Source: Gimesia algae (lineage in GTDB: Bacteria; Planctomycetota; Planctomycetia; Planctomycetales; Planctomycetaceae). Taken from it: a stretch of DNA of 64,000 nucleotides. The notes beneath the pieces are model-generated. The model had not been told where the DNA came from. It saw only the letters and a list, made by a program, of their open reading frames with translations, and ran no database searches. Shown here piece after piece: positions 1 through 9,914 of this stretch (position 1 is the stretch's first letter; each line of letters starts with the position of its first letter). The stretch is taken from NCBI RefSeq assembly GCF_007746795.1, contig NZ_CP036343.1:3213369-3277368 (forward strand), given 5' to 3'. Both the position numbers and the translations under genes were made by a program.

Positions 1-354
1 AAAGAAAAATGGCGTACCATTTTGAAAGGAGTGATCTGCCAGCATATAAACCGTTCCTCCCCGGTCTTTGCGATTCTGTCCGCGATCGCCATCGATACAG
101 TGGGTTGGGTCTGTTATGGCATGGCAATTACGCAATATCTGATTATCGGCCTGGTGACGTCGCGTGATCGCGCGCTGGACGTGCTGAGTGAATTTGATCG
201 GAAGGTCACCATGCGGCGGCGCGAACTGATCGAAGAATTTGATCTGGACCAGGAAGAGGTTGAAGAAGCAGATCGAAAGCGATGCGAAGAGATCGAGCAG
301 GAGCAGACGGAGTCGAAAAAAAAACAGGCCGACGCCTCGAAAGCATCGGTCTGA
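1..354 (+). CDS. C-terminal end of a membrane protein (5' end outside window)
   Basis: The frame is open from the first base, so this is the 3' part of a longer gene and the TTG at 22 is probably not its start. The visible part has one hydrophobic stretch (around [20 protein letters not shown] into [12 protein letters not shown]) and then a highly charged, probably helical or disordered cytoplasmic tail rich in Glu, Lys and Arg ([20 protein letters not shown]). No family can be named from this fragment. It converges on topA, with 14 bases between the two stop codons. Confidence 0.55.
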   Translation, partial: KEKWRTILKGVICQHINRSSPVFAILSAIAIDTVGWVCYGMAITQYLIIGLVTSRDRALDVLSEFDRKVTMRRRELIEEFDLDQEEVEEADRKRCEEIEQEQTESKKKQADASKASV

Positions 355-368
355 TTTGAATTGTGCTG

Positions 369-3080
369 TTATTCTTCTGATTCTTCTTTCTTAGCAGCTT
401 TTTTCTTTGTTGTTTTTTTCGCTGCTTTCTTTTTGGTAGTCTTCTTTTTTGCTGCCGCTTTTTTAGTTGTCTTTTTCGCGGCTGCTTTTTTGGTGGTTTT
501 CTTGGCTGCTGTTTTCTTTTTGGCTGCCTTCTTTGCGCCTTTTTTCTCCGCTTTCGCGTCCAGCCACTCAATGGCCTGATCCAGCGTGACGTTATCCACT
601 TCGTATCCCTTGGGAATTGTCGCGTTAATTTTGCCGTGCTTCACGTACGGTCCGTAGCGACCATCAAAGATGCCGATCGGTTCTTCGTCCTCAGGATGTT
701 TGCCCAGATCACGAATCGGAGTCGGGGCACTGCGTTTACGCGCCTGTTTGAGCAGTTCGACTGCGCGAGGCAGGTCGATGGTCAGGATGTCGTCTTCCTT
801 ACCCAGCGACTTATAAACTTTATCATGCAGCACATAAGGACCGAAACGACCGATGCCCGCGTTGACCTTTTTACCGGTCTCCGGATGTTCGCCTAACGGA
901 CGAGGCAGGCTCAGATATTTCAAAGCAGTTTCAAAGTCAATCGTATCGGGGTCGACAGTTTTCGGAATACTGACGCGCTTCGGCTTCGGGCCATCTTCGA
1001 CTACATCTCCCAACTGCAGATAAGGGCCAAACGGTCCATGCAGTTTATAAATGGGGGTGTTTTCCTCGGGATGCATGCCGAGTGATTTCGGGCCTTCGGC
1101 TTTCTGCCGGATTAATTTTTCAGCCAGTTCGTTGGTCAGATCCGCGGGAGCAATATTATCGGGAATGGAAGCTGAAACCGGTTCTTCATCTGCTTCATTC
1201 GAAACATAAGGTCCATAGCGACCAACGCGGACAGCCGAGGTGATGCCTTCCAGATCCAGCGTGCAGATTTCCCGCGCATCGATGGTCTCTTCCTTGGCTT
1301 TGACCTGTTCGTCGAGCCCCGCTTCCCCGCGATAAAACTGGTTCAGATAAGGCAGACGGTCCCCTTCACCGACGGCGATGTCATCGAGTTCCTGTTCCAT
1401 GGCAGCGGTGAACTGCAGATCGACCAGGTTCGGGAAAAACTTCTCCAGTAGACGCGTGACTGCCAGCGCGGTAAACGTAGGAACCAGCTGGCTGCCTGAT
1501 TTTTTGACGTAGCCGCGATCCTGGATTGTCCCGATGATCGATGCATACGTACTCGGACGGCCGACGCCTTCACTTTCCATTTTACGCACGATGGTCGCTT
1601 CCGTGTAGCGCGCGGGTGGTTTGGTTTCGTGCTTGAGTGGTTCCACTTCACTGGCTTCCAGAGCCTGATTTTCTTCCAGCGGAGGCAACACGGATTCGCT
1701 GTCATCCAATGCTGCTTCAGGATCATCCGAGCCTTCCACATAAGCACGGAAGAAACCGGGAAATTCAACATGACGACCGGTGGCTCGGAATTCGGCGTTG
1801 TCGGCTGTGATAGTAACGGTCTGGAATCGCAGACGGGCCTCTTCCATCTGGGTAGCCATCGTCCGCTTCCAGATCATGGCATATAGTTTTCCCTGTTGTC
1901 CTTTGAGGCCGATTTCCTCCACCGTTTTCATCGACTTTCCGGCGGGTCTGATCGCTTCGTGTGCTTCCTGCGCCCCTTTGGACTTGGTATCAAAACGGCG
2001 AATCTCGGGGCTGAGATAATCTTTGCCGTACAGATCTTCAATCCGTTGACGGGATGCGGAGACCGCTTCATTGGAGAGATTGACACTGTCAGTACGCATA
2101 TAGGTAATGTGACCGTCTTCATACAGTCGCTGGGCGACCTGCATGGTTTCCCGGGCCGACATGTTCAGCTTGCGGTTACCTTCCTGCTGCAATGTACTGG
2201 TTGTAAAGGGAGCCGGTGGTTTGCGCTGTTGCATTCGCTGTTCGACCGAGGTGACCGTCCAGTCCGATTTTTTGACCCGCTCCAGCAGGTCATCTGCCTG
2301 CTGTTCATTGAGCAGCAGGACATCTGCTCCCTCTTTCAGTTTACCGGTCGACTCGTCGAAGTCTTTACCGCTGGCGACCTTTTTACCACCGACCGTCATC
2401 AGCATCGATTCGAATTCGGCACCTGCATCCGTCTTAAGCTGGGCTTTCAAATCCCAGTAAGTACCACTTTTGAAGGCAAGCCGTTCCAGTTCGCGCTGGA
2501 CCAGAATTCGTACGGCCACCGACTGGACGCGACCAGCAGACAGACCCCGGGCAATCTTTTTCCATAACAGCGGGCTTAATGTAAACCCGTACAGACGATC
2601 CAATACGCGTCTGGTTTCCTGAGCTGAGACCAGGTTCAGATCGAGCTCGCGGGGGTTGGCGATCGCTTCCTGAATGGCTTCTTCGGTAATTTCCGAGAAA
2701 ACCATGCGTTTCACGGGGACTTTGGGTTTCAGCAACTCGGCCAGATGCCAGCCGATACTTTCCCCTTCGCGGTCTTCGTCAGTCGCGAGAATCAGCTCTT
2801 CGGCATCTTTCAGAGCATCTTTAAGTTCTTTGACCGTTTTTTTCTTCTCTTTGGGGACCAGATAATAAGGTTCGAATTCGGATTCGACATTGACCCCCAG
2901 GGTCGCCCATTTATGTTTTTTCTTGAATTCAGAAGGAACATCAGAGGCTTTCGTAGGCAGATCGCGTACATGGCCCATACTGGCCAGCACCTTATAGTCG
3001 CTGCCTAAATAGCTGCCGATTTTCTTGGCTTTTGCCGGTGATTCCACGATCACCAGTGCCTTCAGCTTTTTCTTTGCCAC
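369..3080 (-). CDS. topA: DNA topoisomerase I (type IA) with lysine-rich tail
   Basis: Relaxes negative supercoils through a transient 5'-phosphotyrosine link. The 903-residue product opens with a Toprim domain (VIVESPAKAKK near residue 10; acidic motif TDEDREGES near 100). The catalytic tyrosine lies in ITYMRTDSVNLS near residue 330. After the core come four GRYGPYV/GPFGPYL-type C-terminal repeats, with no Cys4 zinc fingers. The last 45 or so residues are an Ala/Lys/Thr repeat resembling a histone H1 or HU tail. Start is the ATG at 3080, since MAKKKLKALVIVESP fits the family N-terminus. Stand-alone gene on the minus strand. Confidence 0.97.
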   Translation of the reverse strand: MAKKKLKALVIVESPAKAKKIGSYLGSDYKVLASMGHVRDLPTKASDVPSEFKKKHKWATLGVNVESEFEPYYLVPKEKKKTVKELKDALKDAEELILATDEDREGESIGWHLAELLKPKVPVKRMVFSEITEEAIQEAIANPRELDLNLVSAQETRRVLDRLYGFTLSPLLWKKIARGLSAGRVQSVAVRILVQRELERLAFKSGTYWDLKAQLKTDAGAEFESMLMTVGGKKVASGKDFDESTGKLKEGADVLLLNEQQADDLLERVKKSDWTVTSVEQRMQQRKPPAPFTTSTLQQEGNRKLNMSARETMQVAQRLYEDGHITYMRTDSVNLSNEAVSASRQRIEDLYGKDYLSPEIRRFDTKSKGAQEAHEAIRPAGKSMKTVEEIGLKGQQGKLYAMIWKRTMATQMEEARLRFQTVTITADNAEFRATGRHVEFPGFFRAYVEGSDDPEAALDDSESVLPPLEENQALEASEVEPLKHETKPPARYTEATIVRKMESEGVGRPSTYASIIGTIQDRGYVKKSGSQLVPTFTALAVTRLLEKFFPNLVDLQFTAAMEQELDDIAVGEGDRLPYLNQFYRGEAGLDEQVKAKEETIDAREICTLDLEGITSAVRVGRYGPYVSNEADEEPVSASIPDNIAPADLTNELAEKLIRQKAEGPKSLGMHPEENTPIYKLHGPFGPYLQLGDVVEDGPKPKRVSIPKTVDPDTIDFETALKYLSLPRPLGEHPETGKKVNAGIGRFGPYVLHDKVYKSLGKEDDILTIDLPRAVELLKQARKRSAPTPIRDLGKHPEDEEPIGIFDGRYGPYVKHGKINATIPKGYEVDNVTLDQAIEWLDAKAEKKGAKKAAKKKTAAKKTTKKAAAKKTTKKAAAKKKTTKKKAAKKTTKKKAAKKEESEE

Positions 3081-3512
3081 CAGACCTGCCCTTCCTGAGA
3101 AACCGACGTCGACCTTGCCTCCAGAGTCAAGCTGGCTACAATACGCGGCTTAATCATTCCTGTTTATTCTATATCAGATCTGCTGAATCCAGATCAGTTT
3201 GTAAACTTCATCCGGCAATCTCTAACCGCCTTAAAAGTCTCTGTCAAGCCTGTATTTATTTTTTTCACAGGTCAGGCAGCCCCGAAACCGGGTACTTTTG
3301 AGTGTAAGAACAGACAGGAAACAGCAGGATTCTTTAAGAGAAGACTTTCACGAATGGCCGGAATAAATTACAACACATGAAATAAACGGAAAACTCTTTT
3401 CCAATTGGAAGATACGAAAACCAGCGATTACTAGAATCGGATCTCGTTGACACCGGAAGTTCACTACAGGAAATCGAATTCATTCGACTTGCAGACTGAA
3501 GAAGGAAACAGA
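3081..3512. other. Intergenic region between divergent topA and the SurA/PpiD-like gene
   Basis: About 430 bases holding the upstream regions of two divergent genes. Short ORFs here have no family-like features. No hairpin, tRNA or clear promoter could be picked out with confidence. Confidence 0.4.
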
Positions 3513-5945
3513 ATGGCCTCGCCACTGGAATTGTTTCGTAAAAAACAAAAAGTATTAATGGTTCCGCTTACCATTCTGGCGTTGTTCGCCTTTATTGTCA
3601 TGGACCAACTCACACCGGCGCAGTTTCCCCCGATTGCGGGAATGCTGTTCTTCGGGTTCGTCTTCTGGTATCTCGGCCGGGACCGGGGTAAAGGAATTCA
3701 CTTCGCGGCAGTGGGGGTCATTATCGGCTTCTTCGTGGGTTATTTGTATATTCCACGCGTCGGAGCTGAAACCGTTGTTAAGAGTACCGCCGGTGACATT
3801 GACCAGAGACAGTATCAGGAGATGGTCCATAACCGTAATGTTGCCAATCAGTTTATCATGAGATCCTATATGGCCTCACTGACGGAAGAAGAGCAACAAC
3901 GCCCCCAACCCCCGCGTGGTGCCATGTTCGGATTCGGTCGTGAGATGGAAGACGATATTATTCTTGAGTTTCTGTTCCGCAAAGAAGCGGAAAAGATGAA
4001 TCTGGTCGTCTCGGATGATGCGATTTCCAACTACATTTCCCGCTACACAAATAACAAACTCAGCCGCAAAGCCTTTCAGAAGATCTGCAAGGAAATGGGA
4101 ATGACTGAGGGGCAGCTTTACGACATTTTCCGCGATCAGCTGCAGGCACGACTGGCTTTCCAGATGCTGCGACCTGAGGTTTCTCTGACTCCTGATCAAT
4201 ACTGGAACTTCTATAAGAAGTTCAATGTCCGCCAGGAACTGGAACTGGTTGCCTTACCAGTCAAAGATTTTGAAGAGGAGGTCCCCGCGCCAACTGCTAC
4301 GGAGAAAAAAGCATTTTTTGAGACCTACAAAGCGGTCTTTCCAGGCGAAAAAGGACCGGGCACCCCTGGATTACGCCAGCCTCAAAAGGTACAGGTGGAA
4401 TACCTGATGGCGGATTACGTCGATACCGAAAAACAGGTTCCCCCTGTGACAGACAAAGAAATTGCAGCATTCTACGAAGACAATAAAGAACGCCTCTACA
4501 AAAACAATCCGATTCCTGATCTTCCCGCAGGTTCAACAGTACCGACGGCACCGGAACTGCCTGCTCCTGCTGGTCCCAAAACCGAGCAGCCAGCGGAAGC
4601 AGCGAAACCGGGAGCTGCCGAGAAGCCAGCAGACAAACCGGCAGCAGCGCCCACTAAAGCAGAGACACCTGCCAAACCCAAGGCTGATCCGAAACCGGAG
4701 CCGGCAACAAAACCCGAACCGAAAACAGAAAAGAAAGAAGAGTCGAGTGCACTGGCGACTGAGTCAACCACATTCGTTTCTCTGTTAGATGAAAAACCAG
4801 CTGAGACCCCCATTGTCGCCCCCAAACCGGGTGCAGAAGCAGAGGGAGCAAAACCAGAACCGACCACAACGACTCCGCCTCCGCTGGAACCGTATCGTCC
4901 TCTGAATGATGATTTGAAAAGCGAAATCCGCGATCAGCTGTTGCGTGAAAGTACGCTGAAATTGATGAAAGATAAAATTTCAGAGGCTGTGATGTTCATG
5001 AATGAACTCAGTGATAAAATCACCAACCCGGAGGAAGGGGCTACTCGGCCGACTCCGGAAGAAGCGACCAAAGCCTTGAAAGAGTATGCTGCCAAACATC
5101 AGTTGATTTACAATATTACTCCGATGATGTCGGCTCAGGAGATGTCGGAATCTGAGAAATATCCACTGGGCACTGCCAAAGAGCCAACTATTAATCAATT
5201 TGCAGCGCAACCGAGGACTGCCATCGAGCAGTTGTTTGAGACACCTGTCAATCTGACCTATATGCCTTATGAGGCAGAAGACTCCTTCTCCAGCGGATTA
5301 CTCTGCTACTGGAAGATCAAGCATGTTGATGCCACCATTCCTAAATTTGATGATCCTGAAATTGATCAGCAGATCACGGCACAGCTGAAGCTGGAAAAAG
5401 CCCGCCCCCTGGCTCAGAAACGGGCAGAAGAGCTGAAAAAACTGATCAGCGGCGATAAAGAAATGGCGGCAGCGATCGAAGGTCAGACCATCACCGGCAA
5501 GAAGGAGGGGACCGAGTTGTCCACGACCACAACGGAATCCTTCAGCTGGATGCGGACCTCAACGGCCAATGCCAGCAACCCGTTTTCCATGCCCCGCCCT
5601 GAACTGTCGAGTATTTCAGCAGTTGAAGGTGCCGGTAATGAATTCATGGAACAGGTCTTTGATAACCTGGACGACGGGGAAGTCGGCGTGGTTATGAATT
5701 CCGAAAAATCGGTCTGCTATGTCGTGAAAGTCATCAATCGCATCCCCTCCACACCAGGCGGATTGACTGCCATGTACCAGGAGTTTCTGAAGGAAGACAT
5801 GTTCTTCTTCTTTTCTCCGTATCTGCCTATGGCCCAGATGGAACAGCAGCAGACCAATTTCGAATGGAGCCAGGAACTGGAAGCAAAGTACCAGGTCGAA
5901 AAATATTTTGAGCAGGTCGAGGGTCCGGAAGTTGTTGCTCAGTAG
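3513..5945 (+). CDS. Membrane-anchored SurA/PpiD-like folding factor
   Basis: An 810-residue protein. The ATG at 3513 is preferred over the in-frame start at 3447 because it follows GAAGGAAACAG and opens MASPLELFRKKQKVLM, directly before the first membrane segment. Three hydrophobic segments fill about residues 10-90. Then comes a helical SurA_N-like region (DIILEFLFRKEAEKMNLVVSDDAI...) that fits periplasmic PpiD/SurA chaperones. A Pro/Lys/Ala/Glu linker of about 100 residues (AKPGAAEKPADKPAAAP) interrupts the second half, and a later part (DNLDDGEVGVVMNSEKSVCYVVKVI) resembles the end of a parvulin-like fold. Prolyl isomerase activity is not established by what I can see; a chaperone role in the envelope is the likelier inference. 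A strong terminator follows. Confidence 0.7.
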   Translation: MASPLELFRKKQKVLMVPLTILALFAFIVMDQLTPAQFPPIAGMLFFGFVFWYLGRDRGKGIHFAAVGVIIGFFVGYLYIPRVGAETVVKSTAGDIDQRQYQEMVHNRNVANQFIMRSYMASLTEEEQQRPQPPRGAMFGFGREMEDDIILEFLFRKEAEKMNLVVSDDAISNYISRYTNNKLSRKAFQKICKEMGMTEGQLYDIFRDQLQARLAFQMLRPEVSLTPDQYWNFYKKFNVRQELELVALPVKDFEEEVPAPTATEKKAFFETYKAVFPGEKGPGTPGLRQPQKVQVEYLMADYVDTEKQVPPVTDKEIAAFYEDNKERLYKNNPIPDLPAGSTVPTAPELPAPAGPKTEQPAEAAKPGAAEKPADKPAAAPTKAETPAKPKADPKPEPATKPEPKTEKKEESSALATESTTFVSLLDEKPAETPIVAPKPGAEAEGAKPEPTTTTPPPLEPYRPLNDDLKSEIRDQLLRESTLKLMKDKISEAVMFMNELSDKITNPEEGATRPTPEEATKALKEYAAKHQLIYNITPMMSAQEMSESEKYPLGTAKEPTINQFAAQPRTAIEQLFETPVNLTYMPYEAEDSFSSGLLCYWKIKHVDATIPKFDDPEIDQQITAQLKLEKARPLAQKRAEELKKLISGDKEMAAAIEGQTITGKKEGTELSTTTTESFSWMRTSTANASNPFSMPRPELSSISAVEGAGNEFMEQVFDNLDDGEVGVVMNSEKSVCYVVKVINRIPSTPGGLTAMYQEFLKEDMFFFFSPYLPMAQMEQQQTNFEWSQELEAKYQVEKYFEQVEGPEVVAQ

Positions 5946-5969
5946 TCGCTATTGAGTTTTGAAAAAATG

Positions 5970-6008
5970 AAATCGGTTGTACCACGATCTGGTACAACCG
6001 ATTTTTTT
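5970..6008 (+). terminator. Rho-independent terminator after the SurA/PpiD-like gene
   Basis: A 15-bp perfect stem (AAATCGGTTGTACCA with its complement, 5-nt loop CGATC) runs into seven T residues, 25 bases after the stop at 5945. Textbook intrinsic terminator. Confidence 0.9.
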
Positions 6009-6353
6009 GTAATCTGACTCTGGTGGATCCGGAAAAAATTTTCGAAAACCAGGTTCAAAAAGGCTGGACATCCGCAAATTCAGGGATTATTTCTATAGGG
6101 ATCATGTGGATGTTTCCTGTCAACTGTCCGGAGACTCGATGTCGGACAGATACGGGATAAGATCCATGTAACTCAAAACGTATTCTCCCCCTTTGTTGTG
6201 TTTTTAACACTTTCCAGTTAAAAATGTACAAGTCATCCAACTGCCGACTGGCTTGTCTCGTAAAAAGATTTGAGCAAAGCCACTGGCAGACCATGAACTT
6301 ACAGTCTTTCTGTTGAATCAACCCACGAGATCATCATCGGGAGTAGTATTGTA
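6009..6353. other. Intergenic region upstream of the Gld-type ABC cassette
   Basis: About 345 bases between the terminator and the ATPase start. It presumably carries the cassette promoter, but no convincing -35/-10 pair was found. The minus-strand ORF across 6055-6321 has no recognisable features and is treated as chance. Confidence 0.35.
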
Positions 6354-7121
6354 ATGTCGGAACAGGTTCAGCAATCTCCTGCAGAGCAGTCTGAAACTTC
6401 GTCCCGGGAGAACATGATTGAAGCCATCGGATTGAGTAAATTCTATGGTCAGTTCGCCGCGACAAAAAATGTGACATTCTCCGTCCCCCGTGGCCAGGTC
6501 GCTGCCTTCCTGGGTCCTAACGGTGCGGGAAAATCCACAACCATGAAACTACTGACCGGGTTTCTCTCCCCCAGTGAAGGTCAGGCACGTGTTGGCGGCT
6601 TTGATGTGAGTACCCATCGCATCGAAGCCAGCCAGAAACTCGGGTATCTTCCGGAAAACGGCCCACTGTATGAAGAGATGACGCCAAAGGGCTTTCTGAC
6701 CTATGCCGGCAGCGTGCGAGGCATGTCGGCCGCTGAGCTCAGCAAACGCCTGGAGTTTGTCATGGAAAAATGTGACCTGAGCAGTGTCTGGAAAAAACCA
6801 ATCCGAAAACTCTCACGGGGTTTTCGACAACGCGTGGGCATGGCTCAGGCATTATTGCACGATCCGGATATTCTGATTCTGGACGAACCCACCAGTGGAC
6901 TGGATCCAAATCAAAACCAGTCAGTGCGAGATCTGATTCGCGACCTGGGTAAGACCAAGACCATTCTACTGTCGACTCATATTCTGCAGGAAGTCAAAGC
7001 GGTCTGCAGCCGGGTGATCCTGATCAATCAGGGTTTGATTGTGTTTGATGGTTCTGTGGATGAACTGGGAAACAGCCAGGACGACATGGAAGCCAGTTTC
7101 CACAAGCTGACACACGCGTAA
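6354..7121 (+). CDS. ABC transporter ATP-binding protein, GldA type
   Basis: Nucleotide-binding subunit of an ABC-2-type exporter. Walker A is GPNGAGKST (near residue 54), the Q-loop region is LGYLPENGPLYEEMTP, the signature is the variant LSRGFRQRVGMAQAL, Walker B is ILILDEPTSGLDP and the H-loop is LLSTHILQEV. The 255-residue length is normal. A 24-residue polar leader precedes the domain. GGGAG sits about 10 bases before the ATG. The gene lies 60 bases upstream of the permease/GldG fusion, so the two probably form one transporter. The family is best known from gliding bacteria (GldA), but similar cassettes occur in non-gliders, so motility should not be assumed. Confidence 0.88.
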   Translation: MSEQVQQSPAEQSETSSRENMIEAIGLSKFYGQFAATKNVTFSVPRGQVAAFLGPNGAGKSTTMKLLTGFLSPSEGQARVGGFDVSTHRIEASQKLGYLPENGPLYEEMTPKGFLTYAGSVRGMSAAELSKRLEFVMEKCDLSSVWKKPIRKLSRGFRQRVGMAQALLHDPDILILDEPTSGLDPNQNQSVRDLIRDLGKTKTILLSTHILQEVKAVCSRVILINQGLIVFDGSVDELGNSQDDMEASFHKLTHA

Positions 7122-7181
7122 TTTTTCTATTATCGACCAGTTTATAGTTTCAGATAAAGCTGACGTAAGGACCCTTCTGTT

Positions 7182-9830
7182 ATGTTGCGGAACAACGTTG
7201 TATTGGCCGTATTCAAGCGAAACGTACAGAGCTACTTTTCCGGAGTACTGGGTTATCTGTTTATCGTCGTGTTCGTTGTAGCCGGCGCATTTGCAGCTTT
7301 CAACCAGCAGTTCTTCGCGAACAATCAGGCGAACCTCGATCAATTAAGCCTGTGGTACCCGCTACTGCTGCTGTTCATTGTTCCCGCAATTACCATGGGT
7401 GCCTGGGCGGATGAGAAAAAAATGGGGACAGACGAACTGCTGTTTACCCTGCCTGCCTCCGACCTGGAAATCCTGATGGGAAAATTCCTGGCGGTGCTCG
7501 CTGTTTACACTATCGCCCTGCTGTTTTCCGTGACACATGTTTTTGTGCTCTGGAAGATCGGTAATCCCGATATGGGCCTGATGTTTACCACCTACTTTGG
7601 TTACTGGCTGGCGGGTGCATCGCTGCTGGCGGCAGGCATGTTCGCCTCGGCCCTCACCAGCAGTGCCACGGTCGCGTTTGTACTGGGAACCGTCATCTGT
7701 GCCATTCCGATTTTCATCGGGCAGGTTGCTCCCACAAGTGACCTGATTCAGAGCTTAAGCCTGGTGGAACAGTTCCAGGATTTCAGCACGGGGGTCATTC
7801 CGCTGGGAGCGGTTCTGTATTTTATTTCCCTGGCCGTGATGATGCTGTATCTGAACCGGATCCTGATTACGCGCCGGCACTGGAGTGCACAACAGCAGAA
7901 CTCCATGGGGCTGCAGTACCTGGTCCGTACCATTTCACTCGCGGTTATTCTGATCAGTGCCAATGTCATCGTCTCCTATGGCAGCAGCCGCATCGATATG
8001 ACGGGCGAAAAAGTTTTTAGTCTGTCGCAGACCACCAAAGATCTGCTCTCCAAGATTGATGAAAAAAATCCGATTACCATTGAAGCCTTCATCAGCCCGG
8101 AAGTCTCTCGCGAGTACGTCCCGATCCGCAAACGACTGATTGGTCTGCTGCGGGAATATAACCAGTTGGGCGGCAAACGGCTGCAGGTTCGATTTGTTGA
8201 TGTCGAGCCCTTCAGTAAAGCGGAGGAAGAAGCCCGCCTGCTGAATATTACACCTCAACAGGTCCAGACTGAACGCGGCGGCCGTGCATTTGTCGATACG
8301 ATTTTCATGGGTGCCGTTGTGAAAAGTGGCACCGATGAAGTGGTGATTCCCTTCTTCAATGTGGGCACCCCGATTGAATATGAGCTGACGCGTTCCATCC
8401 GTACGGTCTCAAAAGACAAACGTCTGACAGTCGGAATTCTCAACACCGATGCCAGTATCTTTGGCGGCATGAATATGGGCACGGGCGGCAACCAGCCTCC
8501 GTGGCTGATTGTCAGTGAGCTCAAGAAACAATACAAAGTCGAACAGGTCTCACCCGATTCTCCGATCAATGAAACGGCTTACGATGTATTGATCGCCGTA
8601 TTGCCTTCCTCGCTGACAGATCCGCAGTTGAACCACCTCGTCGATTACGTCAAAAAAGGCAAACCAACGCTGATCTGTGATGACCCGCTACCCGTGTATG
8701 GCGGGGGACGAGGTATTCAGAATGCACCACGCATGCCCAAACCCAGTCCGGGTGGAGGCATGTTCGGGATGCAACAGCCACCATCAACGCCTAAAGCAAA
8801 TGAAGGTCGTTTAACTCCACTGTTGAATCTGCTGCAAGTTCGCTGGGACAACGGTCAGGTTGTGTTTGACTACTTTAATCCTCATCCGGAATTTGCCGAA
8901 GTCGTGCGTCCCGAACTGATCTTCATCAGCCCCAAGAGTGGCACGGCAGGAGCCTTCAGCCAGAACAGCAATATCACCAGTGGCCTGCAGGAAATCCTGA
9001 CTTTCTTTCCGGGCAGTATTCAGCCACTTCCCAATATGACAATGAATTTTGAACCCTTGCTGAAAACCGGTCCGAATTCGGGGCTGTTATCCTGGGGCCA
9101 AATCACAAGCCCCTTCTTCAACTCCGTCCGTATTACACAAGAACCGCCGCGCGTGATTGATAAATATGGGCATGTACTTGCCGCACATATTACTTCGACT
9201 GAGAAGTCCGAGGCAAAAGATATCAATGTCATCTTCGTCGCTGATGCCGACCTGATTTCAGATGAACTGTTCAACATCCGGGAACGTCAGGCCTTCGGTT
9301 TGAAAATTGATAACGTGACGTTTTTATTGAACTGTGTCGACCAGCTGGCCGGCGATGATTCCTATATCAAACTGCGTAAACGACGGTCTAAACTTCGCAC
9401 ACTGACTGTCGTTGAGCGAGAAACATCAGTGTTTGTGAAAGAACGGAATGCGGAACGCGAAAAAGCAACTGAAAATGCGGATGAAAAACTGAAAGAAGCC
9501 CGTGATCGCCTCAAAGCAGAACGTGATAAAATCATCAAGGACACCACCATCGACGGTAATACCAAACAGCAGATGCTGCGGATGGCCGAAGAAAATGAGA
9601 GTCGCCGGCTGGAAGTTGATGAAGCCAATATCGAACGTGAAAAACAGCGACAGATTGAAAAAATCAAAGCGCAGACGGAACGTCAGATTCGGACCATCGA
9701 AGACCGCATCCGCTGGTATGCGATCCTCTTCCCTCCGTTTCCCGCCATCCTGCTGGGGATCTGCTTCCTGTTTTTCAGACTGAAAAATGAAAACCAGAAT
9801 ATTTCTCCTGACCGGAGATTGAAGAAATAA
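7182..9830 (+). CDS. ABC-2 permease fused to GldG-like auxiliary domain
   Basis: An 882-residue fusion. About residues 1-240 hold six hydrophobic segments typical of an ABC-2/GldF permease (GVLGYLFIVVFVVAGAFAAF first; the loop MGAWADEKKMGTDELLFTLP is characteristic). After another membrane helix (near 245-265) a large extracytoplasmic GldG/ABC-auxiliary domain follows (SLSQTTKDLLSKIDEKNPIT; LNTDASIFGGMN). About residues 745-845 are a charged coiled coil (EREKATENADEKLKEARDRL), and a last membrane helix (WYAILFPPFPAILLGICFLF) ends the chain. In Bacteroidetes GldF and GldG are separate; the fusion here is common in planctomycete-type cassettes as far as I know. Translated after the GldA-type ATPase and before the DUF4340 gene, probably one operon. 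Confidence 0.85.
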   Translation: MLRNNVVLAVFKRNVQSYFSGVLGYLFIVVFVVAGAFAAFNQQFFANNQANLDQLSLWYPLLLLFIVPAITMGAWADEKKMGTDELLFTLPASDLEILMGKFLAVLAVYTIALLFSVTHVFVLWKIGNPDMGLMFTTYFGYWLAGASLLAAGMFASALTSSATVAFVLGTVICAIPIFIGQVAPTSDLIQSLSLVEQFQDFSTGVIPLGAVLYFISLAVMMLYLNRILITRRHWSAQQQNSMGLQYLVRTISLAVILISANVIVSYGSSRIDMTGEKVFSLSQTTKDLLSKIDEKNPITIEAFISPEVSREYVPIRKRLIGLLREYNQLGGKRLQVRFVDVEPFSKAEEEARLLNITPQQVQTERGGRAFVDTIFMGAVVKSGTDEVVIPFFNVGTPIEYELTRSIRTVSKDKRLTVGILNTDASIFGGMNMGTGGNQPPWLIVSELKKQYKVEQVSPDSPINETAYDVLIAVLPSSLTDPQLNHLVDYVKKGKPTLICDDPLPVYGGGRGIQNAPRMPKPSPGGGMFGMQQPPSTPKANEGRLTPLLNLLQVRWDNGQVVFDYFNPHPEFAEVVRPELIFISPKSGTAGAFSQNSNITSGLQEILTFFPGSIQPLPNMTMNFEPLLKTGPNSGLLSWGQITSPFFNSVRITQEPPRVIDKYGHVLAAHITSTEKSEAKDINVIFVADADLISDELFNIRERQAFGLKIDNVTFLLNCVDQLAGDDSYIKLRKRRSKLRTLTVVERETSVFVKERNAEREKATENADEKLKEARDRLKAERDKIIKDTTIDGNTKQQMLRMAEENESRRLEVDEANIEREKQRQIEKIKAQTERQIRTIEDRIRWYAILFPPFPAILLGICFLFFRLKNENQNISPDRRLKK

Positions 9831-9914
9831 CGCATGCCTGTCATGCAGAATCATGTCGGGAAACCTGATCAGAATTCTATTTAAATCACTGTTTAATAAG
9901 TAAAATCGTTTGCC

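Noticed and set aside
361-579. Plus-strand ORF made of Phe/Ala/Val runs opposite the topA tail
   Set aside because: It is the antisense of the Lys/Ala tail of topA, so its hydrophobic look is a by-product of the codons there.
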